Source of the DNA: Corynebacterium auris
GTDB lineage: Bacteria; Actinomycetota; Actinomycetes; Mycobacteriales; Mycobacteriaceae
Length of the DNA stretch: 64,000 nt
Assembly (NCBI RefSeq): GCF_030408575.1
Contig: NZ_CP047047.1
Span: 2,371,334-2,435,333, forward strand
Direction: 5' to 3'
The translations under genes were made by a program, and so were the position numbers. Shown piece by piece: positions 54,566-62,208 of the stretch (within the stretch, counting starts at the first letter, position 1; every line of letters starts with the position of its first letter). The notes beneath the pieces are model-generated. The model worked only from the letters and a program-made list of their open reading frames with translations. It did not search any database and was not told the DNA's origin.

Positions 54566-55127
54566 CGGTCACCTCCAACGATTGCAGGACGAAATCCATC
54601 AATCGAGTCGGATCTCCAAAACCAGCGGACGATCGATCCGAAAGAGCAACACTCAGTGTGGGAACCGGCGGAAGTAACGAGACATTATCCCACCTTGCGA
54701 GTTTGTCAACAACATCGAGGTATGCGACGGAATCGATGCCGCCAGGTGGCAAGCAAGGGGCCAAAACGACTGGCTTACGCGTGCACTGGAGCGCAAGTCT
54801 AAACGGGCTTGAACAATCGTAGTGGACAAATCTCACCATGAAATCCAGAGAAGCAGGAGCGACAACAAATGCGTCAAAACTAGCCTCCAGATCAATGTGC
54901 TTAGAAGGAACCGAGTTCGAAGCTGGCGAGCCTACTTCCTCCCATATATCTAAATGAGAAGCCGCACCCGCGAAGTGATCAAGCACTGTTCTGGTAACCA
55001 TCCTTGAGGCACTCTCAGTTACGAATGGTGAGACACTGATAGCAGGATAGTGAGACCTTAGGCTGAACAAGATACCCGGAATAGCCATTGCAGGTAAAGA
55101 TCCAGTTATGAGCCAAGATACTTTCAA
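54549..55127 (-). CDS. HFCD-family flavoprotein, peptidyl-cysteine decarboxylase
   Basis: 192 residues. EpiD/LanD-type flavoproteins oxidatively decarboxylate the C-terminal Cys of a precursor peptide. Visible family features: SWLITGSLPAMAIPG at the N-terminus, His77 in KHIDL (catalytic His position), and VVAPASLDF (the PASANT-type motif, residues 88-96). The PxMNxxMW clamp is not conserved; the equivalent is APCLPPGG. The start is probably TTG 55127, one base after the HopA1 gene stop, with GGGGG upstream. The neighbouring precursor ends in Cys, which is exactly the expected substrate. Confidence 0.85.
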   Translation of the reverse strand: MKVSWLITGSLPAMAIPGILFSLRSHYPAISVSPFVTESASRMVTRTVLDHFAGAASHLDIWEEVGSPASNSVPSKHIDLEASFDAFVVAPASLDFMVRFVHYDCSSPFRLALQCTRKPVVLAPCLPPGGIDSVAYLDVVDKLARWDNVSLLPPVPTLSVALSDRSSAGFGDPTRLMDFVLQSLEVTDGGDL

Positions 55128-55128
55128 C

Positions 55129-55941
55129 TCAATTCACCCCCGGGAAAAGCGCTGATAAGTCGATCCCCCAACCTTCCGCAATAGACTGTATCTCGTCACC
55201 CTTTCCCCGTAAAATTGCCAATACTAGGTCTGCGCAAATCGCTGACCGTTCTATTCCGAAGCTCATACCTTCATTCCTTGGTGTGCGAACCTCTGTCGCA
55301 ATACTTGCGCAGCTTGTCAAAGTCTTTGTAAACACCGATTTCGCACCCCGAAAATGCGGGTCGACGACCTCGTTCAAAACGAAGGACGCTAAATCACAGC
55401 CCTCACTAAAACCATGACTCGCATCGAAGTAAAGTACGATGTCGTCCGAACGTAACGCTGAGGGGTTCCAGCTCATCTTTGCTTGAAGCGGATAGGCAAA
55501 ACTCTCGAACGATTCAAGGACTTTTATGAACAGGTTGGTTCTAGCGACCGCACCCGGAGCGGTAATATACACGCGACCAACTCCCGTTATCTGGTCGCTC
55601 CACCCTTGCCTTCCAAAGACGTGAGCAAAACCCGGAGAGCGATCAAATGAAAGCCTTGGAAAGGGCTTCTCATATCCGGCGCCCGACTGCGCTTTTTGAA
55701 ACATCGAATGACTACGCAGGAAACGCACGATGTCTACTTTGGTGGTATCCGCTACGACTTCGCGCGTTCGCGCGTGAAATTTATTATAAATTAATTCGCT
55801 CAGGAGTGAGTGAGCATCTGGTGCTTGAATGTCAACTGACACCGTTCCTAAGTCGCCGTAAACTGGAGGTAGTTCGATCGTCCTCGGGTCTAAGAGCTTG
55901 AAATGCTCTAAGATTTCCCCGATCTCGCGCTGAAAACCCAT
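55129..55941 (-). CDS. HopA1-family protein, probable phospho-Ser/Thr lyase (LanY-like)
   Basis: 270 residues. Hallmarks of the HopA1 effector-type family used in class V lanthipeptide and thioamitide pathways: LIYNKFHAR (50-58), RVYITAPG (123-130), YPLQAKMSWNPSALRSDDIV (150-169) and SFGIERSAICADLVLAI (227-243). With the adjacent kinase it is expected to eliminate phosphate from phosphorylated Ser/Thr, giving dehydroalanine and dehydrobutyrine. ATG 55941 has a strong AAGGAGG ten bases upstream. It lies 24 bases after the kinase gene. Confidence 0.82.
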   Translation of the reverse strand: MGFQREIGEILEHFKLLDPRTIELPPVYGDLGTVSVDIQAPDAHSLLSELIYNKFHARTREVVADTTKVDIVRFLRSHSMFQKAQSGAGYEKPFPRLSFDRSPGFAHVFGRQGWSDQITGVGRVYITAPGAVARTNLFIKVLESFESFAYPLQAKMSWNPSALRSDDIVLYFDASHGFSEGCDLASFVLNEVVDPHFRGAKSVFTKTLTSCASIATEVRTPRNEGMSFGIERSAICADLVLAILRGKGDEIQSIAEGWGIDLSALFPGVN

Positions 55942-55965
55942 CCGGCAAGAACCTCCTTATTGATT

Positions 55966-57054
55966 TCAAAAAAGCTCAGGGATATCCCCTAGGGCTATCT
56001 GCATACCTATGGATGCTAGTGCCAACTCGCGCGGTCGAAGATCAGACCCTTTGACGCCCACGGTAAAAAGCCGATACAAACCGGACAACCCAATGCGGAT
56101 CTCAATCGCGCGCCGCTCGCCATCCGAAAACGGCTTACGCCGCGCATTTAAGTAGCCTGTCAAAACACGAGAGACCTGTGTCGAGGCGTTAGCAACTGCG
56201 GAATCGTACGATTCTTGAATGAGCGCAGGATCGCTTTCCCCAGCCATATCGTCGTCGGTTTGGCTTCTGACTTGGCTATAGAAAACGTCCGAACAAAGAA
56301 AACACAAATCGGCTAGATGGGAAGAAACGCCACACTCCTCCCAGTCACACAATAGGATCTTATCCTCACCTAACGGTTCGATGAATTGAGCAAGCTTTAG
56401 GTCGCCGTGAGAGAACACCGGTGGATCCGGAAAAGAATTGAGTTCTTCGATTAATGCCTTGATCTTTGGAGACTCACTCTGGACGATTGAGATAGCTTGG
56501 TGAGCGCCCCTGGAACTTTGGGACCATTCCGCCGAGGCCCGAGACTCTGAAAGATGCAGCAGCGACAGTATGGAGTCACTAGCTCGCCGGGTTTCAAAGT
56601 TCCTCGGCACCGCCGTCGAACCTAGCCGATAAGTGAACTCACCTAGATCCATTAGGAGACCCGGGTCTAGGAGCTTCCTATCTGCGTAAAGATTTCGCGT
56701 GTGCTCCTTGAACGTCGATACGGCGTAGAAGTCGCCTGAAAACTGGGTAGATTGCAACACCTGAGTTGGCGTCAGAGGGGCTATCCGACTAGTACTAGGA
56801 ATTTCCGCCATGCTTGCCAGAAGCTCTCCTTCGGCGCGCCGTGAACTGTCATCAAGGAAATCTTTACGTAAAATAGTCTTGATAAACTTTTTGCCGCTTT
56901 CCTTCAGTTCGACGACAAAATATTCCCCACGGCCGGTGAAATCACCAACCTCGAAATTAGAAAACTCCCCCAGAGTAACTTTTAGATCTCGCCGTGTCGC
57001 CGTTGTCCAGTTTCGAGCTTCAGATCTATTGTCTTCTAGGGGAGACACCGCCAT
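55966..57054 (-). CDS. APH-fold kinase, probable lanthipeptide Ser/Thr kinase (LanK-like)
   Basis: 362 residues. Aminoglycoside-phosphotransferase fold: N-lobe Lys in KKFIKTIL (55-62), catalytic loop FSHGDLKLAQF (HGD 216-218) and metal site LLCDWEECG (DWE 237-239). All catalytic residues are intact. In class V lanthipeptide loci a kinase of this fold phosphorylates Ser/Thr of the precursor before elimination. The ATG is two bases after the precursor-peptide stop, so it is translationally coupled. On its own the sequence could also be a small-molecule phosphotransferase; the neighbours decide. Confidence 0.85.
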   Translation of the reverse strand: MAVSPLEDNRSEARNWTTATRRDLKVTLGEFSNFEVGDFTGRGEYFVVELKESGKKFIKTILRKDFLDDSSRRAEGELLASMAEIPSTSRIAPLTPTQVLQSTQFSGDFYAVSTFKEHTRNLYADRKLLDPGLLMDLGEFTYRLGSTAVPRNFETRRASDSILSLLHLSESRASAEWSQSSRGAHQAISIVQSESPKIKALIEELNSFPDPPVFSHGDLKLAQFIEPLGEDKILLCDWEECGVSSHLADLCFLCSDVFYSQVRSQTDDDMAGESDPALIQESYDSAVANASTQVSRVLTGYLNARRKPFSDGERRAIEIRIGLSGLYRLFTVGVKGSDLRPRELALASIGMQIALGDIPELF

Positions 57055-57056
57055 CG

Positions 57057-57212
57057 TCAGCAGCCCAAGGAAGCCGTAATCGTTACGGTGTACGAAGCTG
57101 CTTCGGTGCAGATCCAGGAAGATACAGTCGTCGGGGTGGTGCGTCCATCATCCGCTTGGCGAGCGTCTTCCGCGATTGATTTGGTCGATGTGTATCGGTT
57201 GATATCAGCCAT
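57057..57212 (-). CDS. Predicted class V lanthipeptide precursor
   Basis: 51 residues from ATG 57212, with GGGAAAGG seven bases upstream. The N-terminal half is a hydrophilic leader (MADINRYTSTKSIAEDARQ, then ADDGR). From about residue 25 a core of 27 residues holds eleven Ser/Thr, an internal Cys35 (SSWICTEA) and the C-terminal Cys51 (TVTITASLGC). The first two core residues are Thr, and no Cys is in the leader. The end closely resembles the cacaoidin ending TASWGC as I remember it. The cleavage site is not certain. A longer frame to 57464 runs upstream through the promoter and IS end and is rejected. Confidence 0.82.
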   Translation of the reverse strand: MADINRYTSTKSIAEDARQADDGRTTPTTVSSWICTEAASYTVTITASLGC

Positions 57213-57252
57213 GGCTTGCCTTTCCCAGTGGGTATTGAGGTTGTCTTGATTG

Positions 57253-57281
57253 ATGCTACAGGATGCTCGGCACCTTGTAAA
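57253..57281 (-). promoter_or_regulatory. Promoter of the lanthipeptide operon
   Basis: On the minus strand TTTACA (57281-57276), 17 bases, then TAGCAT (57258-57253), giving a start near 57246 and a leader of about 34 bases before the precursor gene. Confidence 0.65.
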
Positions 57282-57365
57282 TCCTTCTGGGAATTTTTTT
57301 CCAAATTGTCGGCGGGCGATAATCCAAAGAGTTCGCCCCGGTGCCGGCGCCTGGGCGACCCCTAC

Positions 57366-57736
57366 GAGAGTGTCCGTTTGTTTGTGTGCGGAGGCTTGGT
57401 TTACAAATAGTTGGCGAACCGGTCTGGGTAGGCCACGGATAGTTGGTTGATGGCTTGTTTCCACCCTGAGGTTTTCGCCCCTTCAATATAGCCGTTGCAG
57501 TCGATTGCCCGCTTCGCTTTTTTCGCGCGTTGGGAGGCGCGTTTGTCCTCGATGTTGCAGACCATCAACCACAGCGTCTTCAACGCCGCAGCATCCGTGG
57601 GGAATTGGCCGCGGTTGCGGGTCGCTTTCCGCAGCTCAGCGTTAAGCGACTCGATGGCATTGGTGGTATAGAGCACCCGGCGAGCAGCAGGCGGGAACTG
57701 CAGAAACGGTATAAACCTCTCCCACGCATCACGCCA
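57366..57736 (-). pseudogene. IS256-family element, 3' end fragment
   Basis: From the terminal repeat GAGAGTGTCCG at 57366 it is nearly identical to the left part of the intact element at 60018. It encodes only the last about 110 transposase residues (TTNAIESLNAELRKATRNRG ... YPDRFANYL). It is cut at 57736 where the next element begins. Confidence 0.92.
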
Positions 57737-58985
57737 GAGCGGTTGCGTCCGTTAGCGTGGTGTATCTGTGACTGTCGGTGAGGGGCCTCATGAATGTGTG
57801 AGGCGGCCACCGCAGTACCTTTCGAATCAACTCCAACATCTCCTCGAAAGGAACCAACGCGAGTGGGCGCTGGGCCCAATCATGTCGACCCGACCGCCTA
57901 CCTTGATGAGCTGCTCGCCCACACATCCCCGGATCTGATGCGTCAGATGCTGCAGGATGTCATCAACCAGATCCTTATCCACCCAGGCAGACAGCATCTG
58001 CGGGGCTGACTACGCCACAGTCAGCGACACCCGCACCAACCATCGAAACGGCTACCGCCACCGCGACCTGGACCTTCGTGTGGGCACCACCTGCGTGAAA
58101 AGTCCCGAAACTTCGCCACGGATCATTCTTCCCCGACTGGTTGCCCCCGCGCCGCTTAAGAGCAGAACGCGCCCTGGCCACCGTCGTAGCCACCTGCTAC
58201 CTCAAGGGGGTCTCCACCCACCAAATGAACGACCTGGTCGCCACCCTCGGGATCACCAACCTATCGACATCGCAGGTGTCTGACATGGCCAAAGAACTCG
58301 ACGTGATGGTCGAAGACTTCCGCACCCGCCCGTTGGGCACCGGCCCCTACCTCTATGTTTCCTGCGACGCGCTGACGATGAAGGTGCGTGAAGGTGGGCG
58401 CGTCGTGAAAACCAGCGTGCTGCTGGCCACCGGGGTTAACGCCGACGGGTACCGGGAGTTGTGTGGTATGCAGGTCGCCACCGCCGAATCGGTCGCGTCG
58501 TGGACCGGGTTCTTCCGCGACCTGAAAGCCCGGGGCCTGGATCAGGTGTACCTGGTCACCAGCGACGCCCACCTAGGCATCCACACCGCTGTGGGGGACT
58601 GCCTGCCCAACGCGTCCTGGCAGCGGTGCCGCACCCATTTCGCGAAGAACCTCATCATCGATGGTGCCGAAAACATAAGTGGCCCACCCTATCGGCGATG
58701 TTTCACACGATCTTCCAACAACCCGACGCCCACACCGTGTGGGACCAAGCCCGAGACGTTGTCGAGTTTTGCCAGCAGACATTCCCCCATGTGGCGCATT
58801 CACCTGGAGGAATCCTTAGACGACCTGTTGGCGTTTACGAACGCCCCGAAAGCGGTGTGGACGAAGGTGTGGTCACACAACCCCACCGAAAGGCTCAACC
58901 GGGAGATCAGACGTCGCACCGACGTCGTGGGGATCTTCCCCAACCGCGACGCCGTCGTGCGTCTGGTCGGGGCGGTACTCGTGTT
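57737..58985 (+). pseudogene. Second IS256-family transposase, frameshifted and truncated
   Basis: A distinct IS256/Mutator-type element, the same one that left the fragment at 3293. The N-terminus starts at about 57864 (MGAGPNHVDPTAYLDELL in frame from there) and breaks near 58000. The frame resumes at about 58141 ([33 protein letters not shown] with the first catalytic Asp, [10 protein letters not shown] with the second). It shifts away at about 58675 and back at about 58800, and ends in [18 protein letters not shown] with the catalytic Glu. The right end is lost where IS21 sequence begins at 58995. Inactive. Confidence 0.88.
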
Positions 58986-58994
58986 AGGACCACG

Positions 58995-59601
58995 TGTTTA
59001 GTAACGGTGTGGTGAGTATCGGGTAACGCCCGGGTGAGTATCGAGTAACACCCGGGCGTTTTGGGGTTTCGGTGGGGTTATTAGGCCAGTCGCATGTTGG
59101 TGCCGTCGAGTGTGATGATTTCGGCGCCGGCGACGAGTCGGTTGAGGATGGATTCGGCGATGACGGCATCCGGGATGGATTTGTACCACTCGTCGGGTGT
59201 GAACTGGGATGTCACGATGGTGGATCCACGGGGTTCGCGCTCTGCGAGGATGTTTTGCAGTTGGTGTGCGGTAGCGGCATCGATTGGGGTGGTCAGGAAG
59301 TCGTCGAGGACTAACACGTCTGTGTGGTGGAGGTCTTCGAGGAATGTGATGCGGGCTGGGTCGTCGTGTTTGAGCACGGCGAGGTGGTTGGAGAGCGTGT
59401 CGGTGCGGAAGAAGCGTGCGGAGTAGTCGTTTCGGCACGCCGCGGCGAGCAGTGCTTGGGCGAGGTAGGTCTTGCCGACGGAGGATTTGCCCAGGATGAC
59501 AATGTTTTGTGCGCTTTGGCACCATCGGCAGTGAGCGAGTCGGGTGATTTGCTCTTTGTTGATGGTGCGGCCGGGCGTGTAAGTGATGTCTTCGATACAA
59601 G
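58995..59601 (-). pseudogene. istB: Truncated IS21-family istB and element end
   Basis: The reading frame ending at 59081 encodes the C-terminal part of the IstB ATPase: Walker A ILGKSSVGKTYLA, Walker B DVLVLDDFLTTP, and ILNRLVAGAEIITLDGTNMR. The 5' part is lost at the left end of the IS3 element near 59602. The terminal region 58995-59060 shows repeated GAGTATCG-GTAAC units, typical of IS21 ends. Confidence 0.85.
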
Positions 59602-59654
59602 TGGTTCGCCCCGGGTTTAATGGAGGGTAGGAATTTGGAAAAGGAGCCCTACAC

Positions 59655-59966
59655 ATGCCCTCGAAGTACACGCCTGAGTTGAGGCAGCGTGCCATCGAAC
59701 TGGTGCTGCACGCGCAAGCTGACCCTGACACGTCTCGTGGTGCGATATCCCGCATCGCTGTCGAGCTCGGAATGAGCAAGGAAACTCTGCGCGGCTGGGT
59801 CCGCGCTCATAAACAATCCGGCGCGGCAACCCCGGCTGAATCGGTGGATCTTGCAGCAAAAAACCGCAGACTGCGAGCTGAACTGATTGAAGCGAAGCGC
59901 GCTAACGAGATTGTGAAAAGAGCGTCGGCTTTTTTCGCGGCGGAGTGCGAGCGCCCACACAGGTAG
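59655..59966 (+). CDS. IS3-family transposase OrfA
   Basis: 103 residues. Helix-turn-helix protein (KYTPELRQRAIELVLHAQA, ELGMSKETLRGWVRAHK) with a leucine-zipper-like end (RRLRAELIEAKRANEIVKRA). It normally fuses with OrfB by programmed frameshifting to give the transposase. AAAGGAG precedes ATG 59655. Intact itself, but its orfB partner is destroyed. Confidence 0.9.
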   Translation: MPSKYTPELRQRAIELVLHAQADPDTSRGAISRIAVELGMSKETLRGWVRAHKQSGAATPAESVDLAAKNRRLRAELIEAKRANEIVKRASAFFAAECERPHR

Positions 59967-60017
59967 TCGTCCGGTTCATCGACGACAACCGGGAGGAATT
60001 CGGGGTCGAGCCGATTA

Positions 60018-61458
60018 GAGAGTGTCCGTTTGTTTGTGTGCGGGGGCTTGGTTTACAAGTAGTTGGCGAACCGGTCTGGGTAGGCCACGGATAGTTGGTT
60101 GATGGCTTGTTTCCACCCTGAGGTTTTCGCCCCTTCAATATAGCCGTTGCAGTCGATTGCCCGCTTCGCTTTCTTCGCCCGTTGGGCGGCGCGCTTGTCC
60201 TCGATGTTGCAGACCATCAACCACAGCGTCTTCAACGCCGCAGCATCCGTGGGGAATTGGCCACGGTTGCGGGTCGCTTTCCGCAGCTCAGCGTTAAGCG
60301 ACTCGATGGCATTGGTGGTATAGAGCACCCGGCGAGCTGCAGGCGGGAACTGCAGAAACGGTATAAACCTCTCCCACGCGTCACGCCAGACCTTCACCGA
60401 CTGGGGGTACTTCCGCCCCAGTTCCGAGGCTTCGAAGGCATCGAGGGCGGCGCAAGCGGCGTCCTGATTCGGTGCGGTGTAGACCTTGCGCAGTGCGCTG
60501 GATACAGATTTGCGGTCCTTATAGGACACCCACCTGTTGGCAGCCCGGATCAGGTGCACGATGCAGGTTTGTACCATCGAGTTCGGCCAGGTCGCTTCCA
60601 CGGCCTCAGGCAGGCCTTTCAGCCCGTCGCAGCAGACGATGAACACGTCATTGACTCCACGGTTCGCCAGGTCCGCGCACACGGATGCCCAGAATGCGGC
60701 ACCCTCGTTGTCGGCGATCCATAGTCCCAGGATGTGTTTGGTCCCGTCGATGTCGATGCCGACAGCCATGTAGCAGGCTTTATTGACCACACGGTGGCCG
60801 TCGCGGATTTTCACCCGCAGCGCGTCGAGGAAAATGACCGGGTAGAACTCGTCGAGCTGACGGTTTTGCCACACCATCACCTCATCGAGGACCGCATCGG
60901 TGATGGTACTGATGGTATCCGGGCTGATGTCCACCCCCAGGGTCGATGCCAGGTGGTGCTGGATATCGCGTACCGTCATTCCGCCGGCGTAGAGCGAGAC
61001 GATCATGTCATCGAGCTCTGTCAGCCGGCGTGCCCCTTTCGGCACCATGACCGGGTGAAACGTGCCCGCCCTATCCCGAGGCACTGTGATATCCACCGGG
61101 CCGTAGCCGGTGCCCACAGTTTTGGTGTACGACCCGTTACGGTGATTGCCACCGTTTGAGGGACTTACCTGGGCTTTCGCCGCGCGATCTGAGTGCCCGT
61201 ACCCCAAATGGGCGTCCATCTCCGCCTGCAGACCCGCGTTGATCGACGCCTGCAAAAGACCTTTGACCAGGTCGCTGGCATCGTCGACGGAGGTCGACAG
61301 CTCGCCGATCAGTGCGGCGATTTCCGGGTTTTCCATCAGCTTCGCGCTGATCTCATTGACCCTGCTCGGGTCATGGCCTTTCTTCGGTGACACAGTAGTC
61401 ATTATCAGTGAAACTCCTTCTGGATCAGAGCCTCACACACAAAACACCTGACACCCTC
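60018..61458 (-). mobile_element. Intact IS256-family insertion sequence with 8-bp target duplication
   Basis: The 1,441-bp element has imperfect inverted ends GAGAGTGTCCG (60018) and, read inward from 61458, GAGGGTGTCAG. It is flanked by the direct repeat GCCGATTA (60010-60017 and 61459-61466), the 8-bp duplication usual for IS256. Inserted in the IS3 orfB, so this is the youngest insertion here. Confidence 0.93.
60053..61402 (-). CDS. IS256-family (Mutator) transposase
   Basis: 449 residues, full length. DDE catalytic residues lie in VIFLDALRVKIRDG, FIVCCDGLKGLPEA and TTNAIESLNAELRKA. The N-terminal NGGNHRNGSYTKTV segment is typical. No frameshift, so probably active. The fragment at 57366 derives from the same element. 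Confidence 0.95.
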   Translation of the reverse strand: MTTVSPKKGHDPSRVNEISAKLMENPEIAALIGELSTSVDDASDLVKGLLQASINAGLQAEMDAHLGYGHSDRAAKAQVSPSNGGNHRNGSYTKTVGTGYGPVDITVPRDRAGTFHPVMVPKGARRLTELDDMIVSLYAGGMTVRDIQHHLASTLGVDISPDTISTITDAVLDEVMVWQNRQLDEFYPVIFLDALRVKIRDGHRVVNKACYMAVGIDIDGTKHILGLWIADNEGAAFWASVCADLANRGVNDVFIVCCDGLKGLPEAVEATWPNSMVQTCIVHLIRAANRWVSYKDRKSVSSALRKVYTAPNQDAACAALDAFEASELGRKYPQSVKVWRDAWERFIPFLQFPPAARRVLYTTNAIESLNAELRKATRNRGQFPTDAAALKTLWLMVCNIEDKRAAQRAKKAKRAIDCNGYIEGAKTSGWKQAINQLSVAYPDRFANYL

Positions 61459-61466
61459 GCCGATTA

Positions 61467-62065
61467 TTCGCGCCCTTTCAGCAACCAACGCGAAAATCGC
61501 CCTGAACACCTACTACGCCCACAAATCCCGGCCTGAATCATCCCGATCTATCCGCGACCGACAACTACGCAAAGCGTTGCGTGCCATCTACGACGACAAC
61601 TACTCCTGCTATGGAGCGCGCAAACTATGGGCCGAGATCAACCGCCGAGGCGATGTCGGTCACGTCGCCCGGTGCACCGTCGAGCGCCTCATGGCACTCG
61701 AAGGCATCCGTGGTATCCGGCGCAGGAAGAAAAAGCCCTCCACCCGCAGCGCTGCCCCCGATAACTGCCCAGTCGACTTGGTCGAGCGCGACTTTTGTGT
61801 CGATGCGCCGAACCGCCTGTGGGTCGCGGATATCACATACATCCCCACGCGTGTCGGGTGGGTGTACGCCTCGTTCGTCCTCGACGCGTATACCCGGGAG
61901 ATTGTTGGCTGGCAGATCACCAACCACATGCGCACGTCACTGGCTAAAGACGCACTCGACATGGCCTTGTCAGCGCGCTTGCGCGCCGGTGAAGATGTCT
62001 CCGGTCTGATCCATCACTTTAGACAGGGGCGTGCAGTACAGGTCGGTTGTCTACGGAGAGACCTT
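61467..62065 (+). pseudogene. IS3-family transposase OrfB, remaining part
   Basis: The integrase core shows CVDAPNRLWVADITYIPTRV and YTREIVGWQITNHMRTSLAK, with the first DDE aspartate in VADITYI. Near 62012 one extra base (CACTTTAGACAGG instead of CACTCAGACAGG) shifts the frame at the HSDRG motif. The gene then stops at about 62065 where IS21 sequence begins. The 5' part lies on the other side of the IS256 insertion. Confidence 0.88.
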
Positions 62066-62208
62066 TGTTGCGACCGGCTATTTGGTAGCAGCGTCGTGAC
62101 TTTCCGGTAGCGCTTCAGTGAGTATCCGGTAGCAGCTCACAGCGCTCAAGGTGATACTTCCGGTAGCCGCACCACTCGGGTGCGGCTCGTACTGGAAGGA
62201 GTCCGCTT

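Larger units (their letters stand above)
59602..62065 (+). mobile_element. IS3-family element, interrupted by an IS256 and right-truncated
   Basis: The left end is probably TGGTTCGCCCCGGG at about 59602. It contains orfA (59655-59966) and orfB in two parts (about 59966-60017 and 61467-62065) with the IS256 copy inserted between. Removing the IS256 and one copy of the target duplication restores the reading VEPIIRALSATNAKI across the junction. The right part of orfB is missing after YGET, and IS21 sequence follows. Confidence 0.85.

Noticed and set aside
53687..57212. Linaridin or thioamitide cluster
   Set aside because: A C-terminal Cys and an HFCD decarboxylase occur in those classes too, but no linaridin LinL/LinH-type membrane proteins and no YcaO/TfuA genes are present, while kinase plus HopA1 fits class V lanthipeptides.
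57213..57464. 135-residue version of the precursor peptide
   Set aside because: The added part reads through the predicted promoter and an IS256 terminal repeat; the ATG at 57212 has a good ribosome binding site and gives a typical leader length.
57737..59015. Functional transposase gene at 58141-59001
   Set aside because: Two internal frame changes near 58675 and 58800 and a missing N-terminus and right end show that it is decayed, despite an open frame of 286 codons.
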